Below the pieces are notes generated by a model. That model saw nothing but the letters and a program-made list of their open reading frames with translations. It was not told the origin of the DNA and did no database searches. From assembly GCA_035547055.1 (NCBI GenBank), contig DASZVN010000170.1, positions 1 through 5,827 of the forward strand: a DNA stretch of 5,827 bases. The letters run 5' to 3'. Every line of letters begins with the position of its first letter. Position 1 is the stretch's first letter. The DNA comes from DASZVN01 sp035547055 (GTDB lineage Bacteria; Pseudomonadota; Alphaproteobacteria; Rhizobiales; Methylopilaceae). Below are positions 1 through 5,471 of this stretch, piece by piece. Position numbers and translations under genes: made by a program.

Positions 1-2458
1 CCTCGATGTCGGCCTTCGAGAAGCCGAGGAAGGACAGGAGGTCGAAGGCCGGGTCGTCGAGCTTCTCGGCCGGCACGCCGAGCTTGCCGGTCAGGAACGC
101 GTCGCCGAGCGTCCAGCGGTTGAAGACGAACTTGATGTCGAAGGCGCTCTTCAGCGCCGCCTTCACCTTGTCGAGCGCCTCGTCGGTGAAGCCCTTCAGG
201 CGGAGCGTCGTCGGGTTGATCGCCGGCGCCTGGTCGAGCGTGCCGTGGCCGACGGCGTAGGCCTCGATCTCGGCGATCTCGCTCTCGCAGTAGCCGAGGG
301 TGCGGAGCGCCTCGGGCACGGCGCGGTTGATGATCTTGAAATAGCCGCCGCCGGCCAGCTTCTTGAACTTTACCAGCGCGAAGTCGGGTTCGATGCCGGT
401 GGTGTCGCAGTCCATCAGGAGGCCGATCGTGCCGGTCGGCGCGATCACCGAGACCTGGGCGTTGCGGTAGCCGTGCTTCTCGCCGAGGGCGAGCGCCGAA
501 TCCCACGCCGCGATGGCGCGCTCGACGAGGACCGGCTGCGGGCAGGCGGCATGGTCGAGCGGCACCGGCGCGGTCTCGAGCGCCTCGTAGCCCGCGCTCT
601 CGCCGCGGGCGGCGCGGCGGTGGTTGCGGATGACGCGGAGCATGTGGTCGCGGTTCGGCTGGTAGCCCGGGAACGGGCCGAGCTCGGCCGCCATCTCCGC
701 CGAGGTCGCGTAGGCGATTCCGGTCATGATCGCGGTCAGCGCCCCGCCATAGGCGCGGCCGGCCTCTGAATCGTAGGGGATGCCCGAGGTCATCAGGAGG
801 CCGCCGATATTGGCGTAGCCGAGGCCGAGGGTGCGGTATTCGTAGGAGAGCTCGGCGATGCGGCGCGAGGGGAACTGCGCCATCACCACCGCGATCTCGA
901 GGACGACCGTCCACAGGCGCACGGCGTGCTCGTAGGCTGCGACGTCGAACGAGCCGTCGGCATTGCGGAAGGCGAGCAGGTTGATCGACGCGAGGTTGCA
1001 CGCCGTGTCGTCGAGGAACATGTACTCGGAGCACGGGTTCGACGCGATGATCGGCCCCGAGGCCGGGCAGGTGTGCCAGTCGTTGATCGTGGTGTGGAAC
1101 TGGATGCCGGGGTCGGCCGAGGCCCAGGCGGCGTAGCCGATCTTTTCCCAGAGGTCGGCGGCCTTCATCGTCTTGGTCACCTTGCCCGAGGTGCGGGCGG
1201 TGAGCTGCCAGTCGCCATCTTTCTCGACGGCGTTCAGGAACCCGTCGGTGACGCGGACCGAGTTGTTCGAGTTCTGGCCCGAGACGGTGAGATAGGCCTC
1301 CGAATCCCAGTCGGTATCGTAGGTGTCGAACTTGATCTCGGTGTAGCCCTGCTTCGCGAACTGGACGACGCGGCGGATGTAGTTGTCCGGCACCTGGGCC
1401 TTGCGCGCGGCCTTGATCTCGCGCTTCAGCGCGGGGTTCTTCTCGGGGGCGAAGCAGTCGTCGCCGTCGCCCTCGCAGTTGACGCAGGCGCGCATCACCG
1501 CGCCGAGGTGCTTCTTGATGGTCTTGGAGCCGGTGACGAGGGCCGCGACCTTCTGCTCCTCCTTCACCTTCCAGTCGATGTAGCTCTCGAGGTCGGGGGG
1601 GTCGACGTCGACCACCACCATCTTGGCGGCGCGGCGCGTGGTGCCGCCCGACTTGATCGCGCCGGCGGCGCGGTCGCCGATCTTGAGGAACGACATCAGG
1701 CCCGACGAGCGCCCGCCGCCCGACAGCCGCTCGCCCTCGCCGCGGAGGCGCGAGAAATTGGAGCCGGTGCCCGAGCCGTACTTGAACAGGCGCGCCTCGC
1801 GGACCCAGAGATCCATGATGCCGCCCTCGTTCACGAGGTCGTCATTGATCGACTGGATGAAGCAGGCGTGCGGCTGCGGCCGCTCATAGGCCGAGGACGA
1901 GGGGCGCGCCTCGCCGGTCGCCGGGTCGACATACCAGTGGCCCTGGCTCGGCCCGTCGATGCCGTAGGCCCAGTTGAGGCCGGTGTTGAACCATTGCGGC
2001 GAGTTCGGCGCGGCGCGCTGGGTCGCGAGCATGTAGCGCAACTCGTCGGAGAAGGCCTGGGCGTCCATCTCGGTGTCGAAATGGCCGGCCTTCCAGCCCC
2101 AATAGGTCCAGGTGCCCACGAGGCGGTCGAACACCTCGCGGCTGTCGATCTCCGAGCGGGTGCGCTCGCCCTCGGGCAGGGCGGCGAGCGCGGCCTCGTC
2201 GGGCACCGAGCGCCACAGGAAGGAGGGGACGGTCTCCTCCTCGACCTTCTTCAGGCGCGTCGGCACGCCGGCCTTGCGGAAATATTTCTGGGCGATGATG
2301 TCGGCGGCGACCTGGCTCCAGCCCTCCGGCACGGCGACGCCCTCGAGGCGGAAGACCACCGAGCCGTCCGGGTTCTTGATCTCGCTGGTCGTGGTGCGGA
2401 AGGCGATGTCCGCGTAGGGGGACCGGCCTTGGGTGGTGAACCGCCGCTCGATGCGCAT
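1..2458 (-). CDS. nrdJ: Vitamin B12-dependent (class II) ribonucleotide reductase, N-terminal 819 residues; 3' end outside window
   Basis: This gene encodes the cytosolic enzyme that reduces ribonucleotides to deoxyribonucleotides, using adenosylcobalamin to make the thiyl radical, so it needs no oxygen and no separate radical subunit. I translated the minus strand from ATG 2458-2456 (MRIERRFTTQGRSPYADIAF) and the frame stays open to the window edge. Catalytic landmarks are all present. ACFIQS gives the first redox cysteine, Cys199. NPCSEY at about 474-479 gives Asn474, the thiyl cysteine Cys476 and Glu478. TACNLASINL gives the partner redox cysteine, Cys487. PTGTIG at 674-679 is the phosphate-binding loop of the barrel. 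A cysteine-bearing insert (C325, C328, C335) precedes the QNSNNSVRV segment. Alphaproteobacterial NrdJ proteins are roughly 1,200 residues, so about a third is missing here, including the C-terminal cysteines that re-reduce the active site. The start is supported by GGAG at 2471-2468, nine bases upstream. Family assignment is firm; regulation by NrdR is inferred from the upstream box. Confidence 0.97.
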   Translation of the reverse strand, partial: MRIERRFTTQGRSPYADIAFRTTTSEIKNPDGSVVFRLEGVAVPEGWSQVAADIIAQKYFRKAGVPTRLKKVEEETVPSFLWRSVPDEAALAALPEGERTRSEIDSREVFDRLVGTWTYWGWKAGHFDTEMDAQAFSDELRYMLATQRAAPNSPQWFNTGLNWAYGIDGPSQGHWYVDPATGEARPSSSAYERPQPHACFIQSINDDLVNEGGIMDLWVREARLFKYGSGTGSNFSRLRGEGERLSGGGRSSGLMSFLKIGDRAAGAIKSGGTTRRAAKMVVVDVDPPDLESYIDWKVKEEQKVAALVTGSKTIKKHLGAVMRACVNCEGDGDDCFAPEKNPALKREIKAARKAQVPDNYIRRVVQFAKQGYTEIKFDTYDTDWDSEAYLTVSGQNSNNSVRVTDGFLNAVEKDGDWQLTARTSGKVTKTMKAADLWEKIGYAAWASADPGIQFHTTINDWHTCPASGPIIASNPCSEYMFLDDTACNLASINLLAFRNADGSFDVAAYEHAVRLWTVVLEIAVVMAQFPSRRIAELSYEYRTLGLGYANIGGLLMTSGIPYDSEAGRAYGGALTAIMTGIAYATSAEMAAELGPFPGYQPNRDHMLRVIRNHRRAARGESAGYEALETAPVPLDHAACPQPVLVERAIAAWDSALALGEKHGYRNAQVSVIAPTGTIGLLMDCDTTGIEPDFALVKFKKLAGGGYFKIINRAVPEALRTLGYCESEIAEIEAYAVGHGTLDQAPAINPTTLRLKGFTDEALDKVKAALKSAFDIKFVFNRWTLGDAFLTGKLGVPAEKLDDPAFDLLSFLGFSKADIE

Positions 2459-2663
2459 TGCCCTCTGCTCCGCTCTCTCTGGCGCTCAGCCGAAGCGCCC
2501 GCCGGATCGTCGCCGGCGCCGGATTGGTCCCATCATGCGCCCGGCTCCGGCCGCACGCACATCCCCCGCCGGCCCGATGCGCGATGCCCCGGCCCGCCGC
2601 TATTCGCACTCGACTTGGTGATCGCGGCAGCGCCCTCGAAGGCCGCCTGCCACCTGGGGAAGA

Positions 2664-2693
2664 ACGCTAGGCCGAGTCCCGCAGGCTCGTCAA
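2664..2693 (-). promoter_or_regulatory. Candidate nrdJ promoter (TTGACG / TAGCGT)
   Basis: On the minus strand TTGACG (2693-2688) is followed after 18 bases by TAGCGT (2669-2664). The -35 is a good match and the -10 only 3 of 6. It would start transcription near 2657 and give a leader of about 200 bases before the nrdJ start codon. The -35 overlaps the weak second NrdR box and lies about 25 bases downstream of the strong one, which suits repression by NrdR. This is a tentative call, because other pairings are possible in this region. Confidence 0.3.
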
Positions 2694-2701
2694 TCTAGCG
2701 C
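2686..2701 (-). promoter_or_regulatory. Degenerate second NrdR box
   Basis: The 16 bases GCGCTAGATTGACGAG (minus strand) keep the left half-site CnCTAnAT of the NrdR consensus but have lost most of the right half. The site starts exactly 32 bases from the strong box at 2718-2733, about three helical turns. That is the spacing usual for paired NrdR boxes. The spacing is the main reason to list it; the match alone would not justify it. Confidence 0.3.
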
Positions 2702-2717
2702 CGATCACAACGCGCGC

Positions 2718-2733
2718 CCACAAGATATGGTGG
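2718..2733 (-). promoter_or_regulatory. NrdR box upstream of nrdJ
   Basis: The minus strand reads CCACCATATCTTGTGG. Against the NrdR consensus (acaCwAtATaTwGtgt) it keeps the core CnAtAT and TwGtG elements, with mismatches mainly at the ends, at position 5 and at position 10. It is an imperfect palindrome with six of eight base pairs matching. NrdR is the zinc-finger/ATP-cone repressor that senses dATP/ATP and controls ribonucleotide reductase operons. Finding its box upstream of a ribonucleotide reductase gene makes a chance match unlikely. It lies 259 bases before the start codon, so a long leader or an upstream promoter is implied. Confidence 0.65.
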
Positions 2734-2744
2734 TTCCCGGCGCC

Positions 2745-2759
2745 TTAAGGAAGTCCTAA
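2745..2759. promoter_or_regulatory. CtrA-like site, TTAA-N7-CTAA
   Basis: TTAA at 2745-2748 and CTAA at 2756-2759 are separated by seven bases, one base short of the alphaproteobacterial CtrA consensus TTAA-N7-TTAA. It lies 11 bases beyond the NrdR box, in a region otherwise poor in A and T, which makes it stand out. CtrA is the cell-cycle response regulator of this class. Occupancy cannot be judged from sequence, and a single site with one mismatch is weak evidence. Confidence 0.3.
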
Positions 2760-2944
2760 CCCCAGGCGACTCGGCCGCCCTGGAAGACCTGTCGAGGCTG
2801 GCGCGAGTCGGCCCCGCCCGCCAAGCCGGCCGGCCTGTGGACAGCGAGGATGGACGGCGCTGCGGCGGCCGGGACACAGGCATGGGCGATGCGCAGCCGG
2901 GCTTGCGGTCGGATGCGCTGCGACTCCGTCGAGCCGGGAATTTG

Positions 2945-3042
2945 CCTCCGTCATGCCCGGCTTCGTGCCGGGCATCCACGACTTGCGGCGCACGTTCGAA
3001 GGAAGTCGTGGGTGGCGGGGACAAGCCCGGCCATGACGGAGG
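2945..3042. repeat. Interspersed palindromic repeat (two 40-base arms)
   Basis: The left arm (2945-2984) and the reverse complement of the right arm (3003-3042) agree at 32 of 40 positions around an 18-base loop. Outer ends CCTCCGTCATG and inner ends CCACGACTT are identical. Read on the minus strand, part of it translates as VMAGLVPATHDF. That string recurs as a spurious peptide in many Hyphomicrobiales genomes, because the DNA repeat is dispersed there. It is probably a non-autonomous palindromic element of REP or MITE type. I see no transposase or clear target-site duplication. Confidence 0.75.
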
Positions 3043-3072
3043 AGGAATCTCGCCACGATGGCCGGCGCCGCC

Positions 3073-3097
3073 GTGGGCAACGCGATGTGGTGCCCAC
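3073..3097. repeat. Short hairpin, GTGGGCA / TGCCCAC
   Basis: Perfect seven-base inverted repeat (3073-3079 and 3091-3097) with an 11-base loop. No T-run follows on either strand, so it is not a standard terminator. It resembles GTGGGCA-type hairpins scattered in Hyphomicrobiales intergenic DNA and could be a second small repeat element beside the long palindrome. Confidence 0.35.
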
Positions 3098-3260
3098 TCT
3101 ACGGATGGATGCGCTCCGGCGTCGCAGCCGCGGCTTCGCGCGCCTGGCCGCTTGAAAGCGGTCCGCCCGTCCATACCTCACTTAAGCGGCGCCGGTCGGC
3201 TCGAACCGGCAGAACCGCTAATGGCTCTGTCGTCGTTGGCGGCTTCTCCGAAGCCGTATC

Positions 3261-3288
3261 TTGACAGCGGAAAATTCGGGCCTATTGT
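3261..3288 (+). promoter_or_regulatory. Sigma70-type promoter of the DUF2852 gene
   Basis: A perfect -35 TTGACA (3261-3266) is followed after 16 bases by TATTGT (3283-3288), a 4-of-6 match to the -10. Transcription would begin near 3295, about 23 bases before the ATG at 3318. Local A+T is raised (AAAATT in the spacer) against a GC-rich background. The first bases of the -35 also form an in-frame TTG, which a gene finder could mistake for the start codon. Confidence 0.65.
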
Positions 3289-3317
3289 GTGTGGCAGACA
3301 CCAACCGGAGTACCGCC

Positions 3318-3911
3318 ATGTCCTACACAGCGCATGCCGATTGGAGAGCGTATCGCGACGCGCGCCGCGCGGCCCGGGCCGAGTGGTGGGCGCACGGCTG
3401 CGGCGGGTTCTTCCGCCCGGTCGAGCTGGTCGCCATGATCCTCGGCTTCATCTTCTTCTTCCCGATCGGCCTGGCGATCCTGTTCTGGCGCCTGGTCGGG
3501 CGGCCCGACCTCCTGGCGCCGCTCCGCGAATGGATGGCCGGCCAGCGTGGCGCGGCGACCGCGGCGTCGTCCGCCGCCGGCTCGACCGCGACGGGCGGCA
3601 GCGCCTGGGGCGGCCCGCGCTCGGTGTGGAGCGGCCCCGGCGCATGGGGCTGCGGCCCGAGCCGCAGCCGCGACGGCCTCTGGGCCGACAGCGGCAACGC
3701 CGCCTTCGAGGACTACAAGGCGCGCGAGCTCGCCCGCCTCGAGGAGGAGCGCCGCCGCCTCGCCGAGGAGCAGAAGGCGTTCGCCGCCTTCCTCGACGAG
3801 CTCCGCCGCGCCAAGGATCGCGAGGAGTTCGACCGCTTCATGGCGAGCCGCCGCGCCGCCGGCACGCCGCCGCCGAACGGCCCGACCCCGGAGCCTCCGC
3901 CGGCCGCCTGA
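3318..3911 (+). CDS. DUF2852 family protein (197 aa)
   Basis: A protein of unknown function from a family found mainly in alphaproteobacteria. In order: a short arginine- and tryptophan-rich N-terminus (WRAYRDARRAARAEWW); one hydrophobic membrane segment at about 36-57 (VELVAMILGFIFFFPIGLAI); a low-complexity linker rich in Ala, Gly and Ser; a charged helical stretch at about 129-180 (AFEDYKARELARLEEERRRL, then KDREEFDRFMASRR) that should form a coiled coil; and a proline-rich tail. The NAAFEDYKARELARLEEE and KDREEFDRFM segments are what I recognise as DUF2852. I chose ATG 3318 because GGAG lies at 3307-3310 with a 7-base gap. An upstream in-frame TTG at 3261 is inside the -35 box and cannot be the start. 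It is a single-gene unit with its own promoter and terminator. Its role is unknown, perhaps membrane-linked scaffolding. Confidence 0.88.
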   Translation: MSYTAHADWRAYRDARRAARAEWWAHGCGGFFRPVELVAMILGFIFFFPIGLAILFWRLVGRPDLLAPLREWMAGQRGAATAASSAAGSTATGGSAWGGPRSVWSGPGAWGCGPSRSRDGLWADSGNAAFEDYKARELARLEEERRRLAEEQKAFAAFLDELRRAKDREEFDRFMASRRAAGTPPPNGPTPEPPPAA

Positions 3912-3931
3912 GCCGCCGGCACTTCACAACG

Positions 3932-3966
3932 ACGCCCTCTCCCTCGGGAGAGGGCGTTTTTCGTTT
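3932..3966 (+). terminator. Intrinsic terminator after the DUF2852 gene
   Basis: An 11-base perfect stem (3932-3942 with 3947-3957, ACGCCCTCTCC) is closed by a four-base loop. It runs into TTTTT, then CG and TTT. It lies 21 bases after the stop codon. It should end the DUF2852 transcript and separate it from the small gene that starts 25 bases further on. Confidence 0.9.
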
Positions 3967-3990
3967 ACCTGCGCCTCCTAGGATCGCGCG

Positions 3991-4209
3991 ATGATTGATC
4001 GTTGGACCGGCTATCATGGTCCGGCCCTCCCGCGATGGAAGCGCTGGTACCGACAACCTTACATGGAGCCGATTGTGGCTTTCGTGACGGCTCTCGTGCT
4101 CGGCTTTGTTATGGGACTGTCATTCTGGCCGACAACCGTAATGGCCATTGGCATGGCCATCGCGATCGCCTTCATTTTTTTCTGGCATCGGCTGGGTTGG
4201 CGTTACTGA
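3991..4209 (+). CDS. Small two-helix membrane protein (72 aa), hypothetical
   Basis: I do not recognise this protein. It has a basic, tryptophan-rich N-terminus (WKRWYRQPY) and then two hydrophobic segments, at about 26-46 and 48-66. These are joined by a Trp-Pro turn and end in WHRLGWRY, so it should sit in the inner membrane as a hairpin. AGGA at 3980-3983, seven bases before the ATG, supports the start. An internal ATG at 4063 has no ribosome site. Base composition is visibly lower in GC than its neighbours, with A/T-ending codons (ATT, TTT, GTA) that the adjacent genes avoid. It starts just after a strong terminator, so it needs read-through or a promoter overlapping the terminator region; I see none that is convincing. 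It could be a fast-evolving native gene or a recent arrival. Confidence 0.6.
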   Translation: MIDRWTGYHGPALPRWKRWYRQPYMEPIVAFVTALVLGFVMGLSFWPTTVMAIGMAIAIAFIFFWHRLGWRY

Positions 4210-4272
4210 ATTTTCATGCGGCAACTATGCGCGCGGTTTGTGATCGTTATTCCGTATCGACGGTACAACACT

Positions 4273-4359
4273 CGTCATTGCGAGCGAAGCGAAGCAATCC
4301 AGGACTGCGCCACGCCCGCCGCCCTGGATTGCTTCGTCGCTTCGCTCCTCGCAATGACG
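4273..4359. repeat. Palindromic repeat between convergent genes (CGTCATTGCGAG type)
   Basis: The left arm (4273-4303) and the reverse complement of the right arm (4323-4359) share CGTCATTGCGAG at the outside and GAAGCAATCCAGG at the inside. The right arm is six bases longer, explained by two 3-base insertions. The loop is 19 bases. Sequences of this type are dispersed in many alphaproteobacterial genomes. Here it sits between the stop codons of two convergent genes, where the RNA hairpin could end or stabilise transcripts from both sides. There is no T-run, so it is not a classical terminator. Confidence 0.8.
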
Positions 4360-4370
4360 GGCGCGACCCC

Positions 4371-4676
4371 TCAGCACCCGGCGTAGAGGCGTTCGGCCTT
4401 GTCGTGCAGGGCGTCGGAGATGGTGCCGGTGCGGAGATAGCGCTGGAGGTCGGCGGGCGTCATCGCCTTGACGACGCCGTTGGCGTAGCAGCGGCAGCGC
4501 GGCACCGGATGCGAGGCGCGGGGCGTGCCGGCGCTCCCCATCACGCAGCCGTCGAGGATGCGGGCGCGCACCCGCGCCGCCGCGCCCGGTTCAGGCGGCC
4601 GGGCCGCCGCCGGCTGCGCCGTCAGGAGAAGCGCGCCGAAGGCAGTCGCCATCGCCAGTTTGCCGCTGCATCGCAT
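4371..4676 (-). CDS. Small exported four-cysteine protein (101 aa), hypothetical
   Basis: A probable periplasmic protein of unknown function. Residues 1-25 form a signal peptide: MRCSGK, then a hydrophobic core around AMATAFGALLLTA, ending QPAAA before Arg26. The mature part has four cysteines: Cys44 (DGCVMGS), Cys61 and Cys63 (PRCRCYANG) and Cys101, the last residue. Disulphides or metal binding are possible. A helical MTPADLQRYLRTG segment lies between them. I chose ATG 4676-4674 because GGGAGG (4687-4682) sits five bases upstream. The in-frame ATG at 4700 would add eight residues and has no good ribosome site. It follows the TerC-family gene by 27 bases on the same strand, which suggests an operon. 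No recognised domain; signal peptide and cysteines are seen, function is not. Confidence 0.78.
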   Translation of the reverse strand: MRCSGKLAMATAFGALLLTAQPAAARPPEPGAAARVRARILDGCVMGSAGTPRASHPVPRCRCYANGVVKAMTPADLQRYLRTGTISDALHDKAERLYAGC

Positions 4677-4703
4677 CGCCGCCTCCCAGCCGGTTCTCAT
4701 GCC

Positions 4704-5399
4704 CTATTCGGACGCGTGCTGGTGCCGCCGCGCCAGCCAGAGCCGCCCATGGCCGACCGCGACCACCAGCACCGCCACCGCGATGCCGACATAGAGCTGC
4801 CACGCCTCGGCGGTGTCGGCGCCGATCCGCTCTGCGATCGCGGCATCGCCCATCAGCATCTCTCCCGCGACCCAGCCGAGCAGCGCACCGCCGAGCGTCA
4901 CCAGGATCGGCAGGCGATCGAACAGCGTGGTGATGAGCGTGCTGCCGGCGACGAGGAGCGGCACCGTGAGCGCGAGGCCGATCACCATCAGGATGAGGTC
5001 GCCATGGGCGGCGGCGGCGATGGCGACGACGTTGTCGAGGCTCATGATGAGGTCGGCCACCGCGATGGTCGCGATCGCCTGCCACAGCGTCTCGGACGCC
5101 TTGACGTCCTTCCCCTCGTCGTCGCCCGAGCCGACGAGGTCGACCGCGATGTAGAACAGCGCCAGCGCGCCCACGACCTTCAGCCACGGCAGCGCCAGGA
5201 GCTCGGTCGCGACTCCGGTGAAGAGAATGCGCAGCACCAGCGCCACGCCGGCACCGAGCACCATGCCCCAGCGCTGCTGGGTCGGCGACAGGCGCCGGCA
5301 CGCCAGCGCGATCACCACCGCATTGTCGCCCGACAGGAGGATGTTGATCCAGGCGATCTGGAGCAGGGCGAGCCAGAAATGCGGCTCGGTGACGGACAT
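4704..5399 (-). CDS. TerC family integral membrane protein, YjbE type (231 aa)
   Basis: An inner-membrane protein of the TerC superfamily. Members have been linked to tellurite resistance and, in better-studied cases, to manganese or calcium export. Two internally related halves carry the family's acidic motifs inside membrane helices: INILLSGDNAVVIALA at about 18-33 (Asp25, Asn26) and ADLIMSLDNVVAIA at about 115-128 (Asp116, Asp122, Asn123). About seven hydrophobic segments follow the usual pattern. An acidic loop (GSGDDEGKD) lies near 90-98, and the length fits the shorter YjbE/YkoY group. I chose ATG 5399-5397 because GGGAGAG precedes it directly. A start at 5444 would add 15 basic residues ahead of the first helix. 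Some family members are preceded by the manganese-sensing yybP-ykoY riboswitch, but the roughly 70 bases upstream show no such motif. The substrate is therefore unknown. Confidence 0.92.
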   Translation of the reverse strand: MSVTEPHFWLALLQIAWINILLSGDNAVVIALACRRLSPTQQRWGMVLGAGVALVLRILFTGVATELLALPWLKVVGALALFYIAVDLVGSGDDEGKDVKASETLWQAIATIAVADLIMSLDNVVAIAAAAHGDLILMVIGLALTVPLLVAGSTLITTLFDRLPILVTLGGALLGWVAGEMLMGDAAIAERIGADTAEAWQLYVGIAVAVLVVAVGHGRLWLARRHQHASE

Positions 5400-5471
5400 G
5401 CCTCTCCCTCGTCGGGTGCCGGGTCGTCTCGCCGAATGCGGCATCGCGGTGCCGGAGGCAAGCGGAAATCG

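Larger units (their letters stand above)
2761..3260. other. Intergenic region without a convincing gene
   Basis: About 500 bases between the nrdJ control region and the DUF2852 promoter. Open frames run through it on both strands only because GC-rich DNA has few stop codons. Their translations are arginine- and proline-rich with no recognisable domain, and several cross the palindromic repeat. I see no tRNA fold: a stretch near 3190-3215 resembles a T-arm but has the wrong loop size. The recognisable contents are the long palindrome (2945-3042) and a short hairpin (3073-3097). Confidence 0.6.

Noticed and set aside
245..769. 174-codon plus-strand open frame
   Set aside because: Antisense shadow of the nrdJ segment that encodes the PTGTIG loop; no domain and biased composition.
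1884..2609. 241-codon minus-strand open frame
   Set aside because: It overlaps the 5' part of nrdJ in another frame on the same strand; Arg/Gly/Pro-rich and without a family match, while the nrdJ frame is clearly the coding one.
926..2698. 590-codon plus-strand open frame
   Set aside because: It lies antisense to nrdJ, whose minus-strand translation has all the catalytic motifs. The plus-strand product is an Ala/Arg/Gly/Val-rich string without a domain, as expected opposite a GC-rich gene.
2945..3042. CRISPR-like repeat
   Set aside because: The two copies are inverted and not direct, and there are only two, with no regular spacers. It is a palindrome.
2695..3181. Minus-strand open frames of 76 to 159 codons in the intergenic region
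   Set aside because: Their only recognisable string (MAGLVPATHDF) comes from the palindromic DNA repeat, and the rest is arginine-rich noise.
3185..3225. Possible tRNA T-arm (CGGCTCGAACCGG)
   Set aside because: The stem and loop sizes do not fit a T-arm, and no acceptor, D or anticodon arm can be folded around it.
2837..3994. 385-codon plus-strand open frame
   Set aside because: It runs through the palindromic repeat, then the DUF2852 gene in a different frame, then the terminator. The product is low-complexity Arg/Pro sequence.
5400..5471. Manganese (yybP-ykoY) riboswitch upstream of the TerC-family gene
   Set aside because: Expected for some relatives, but the gap is only about 70 bases and shows none of the conserved loop sequences or a paired terminator.
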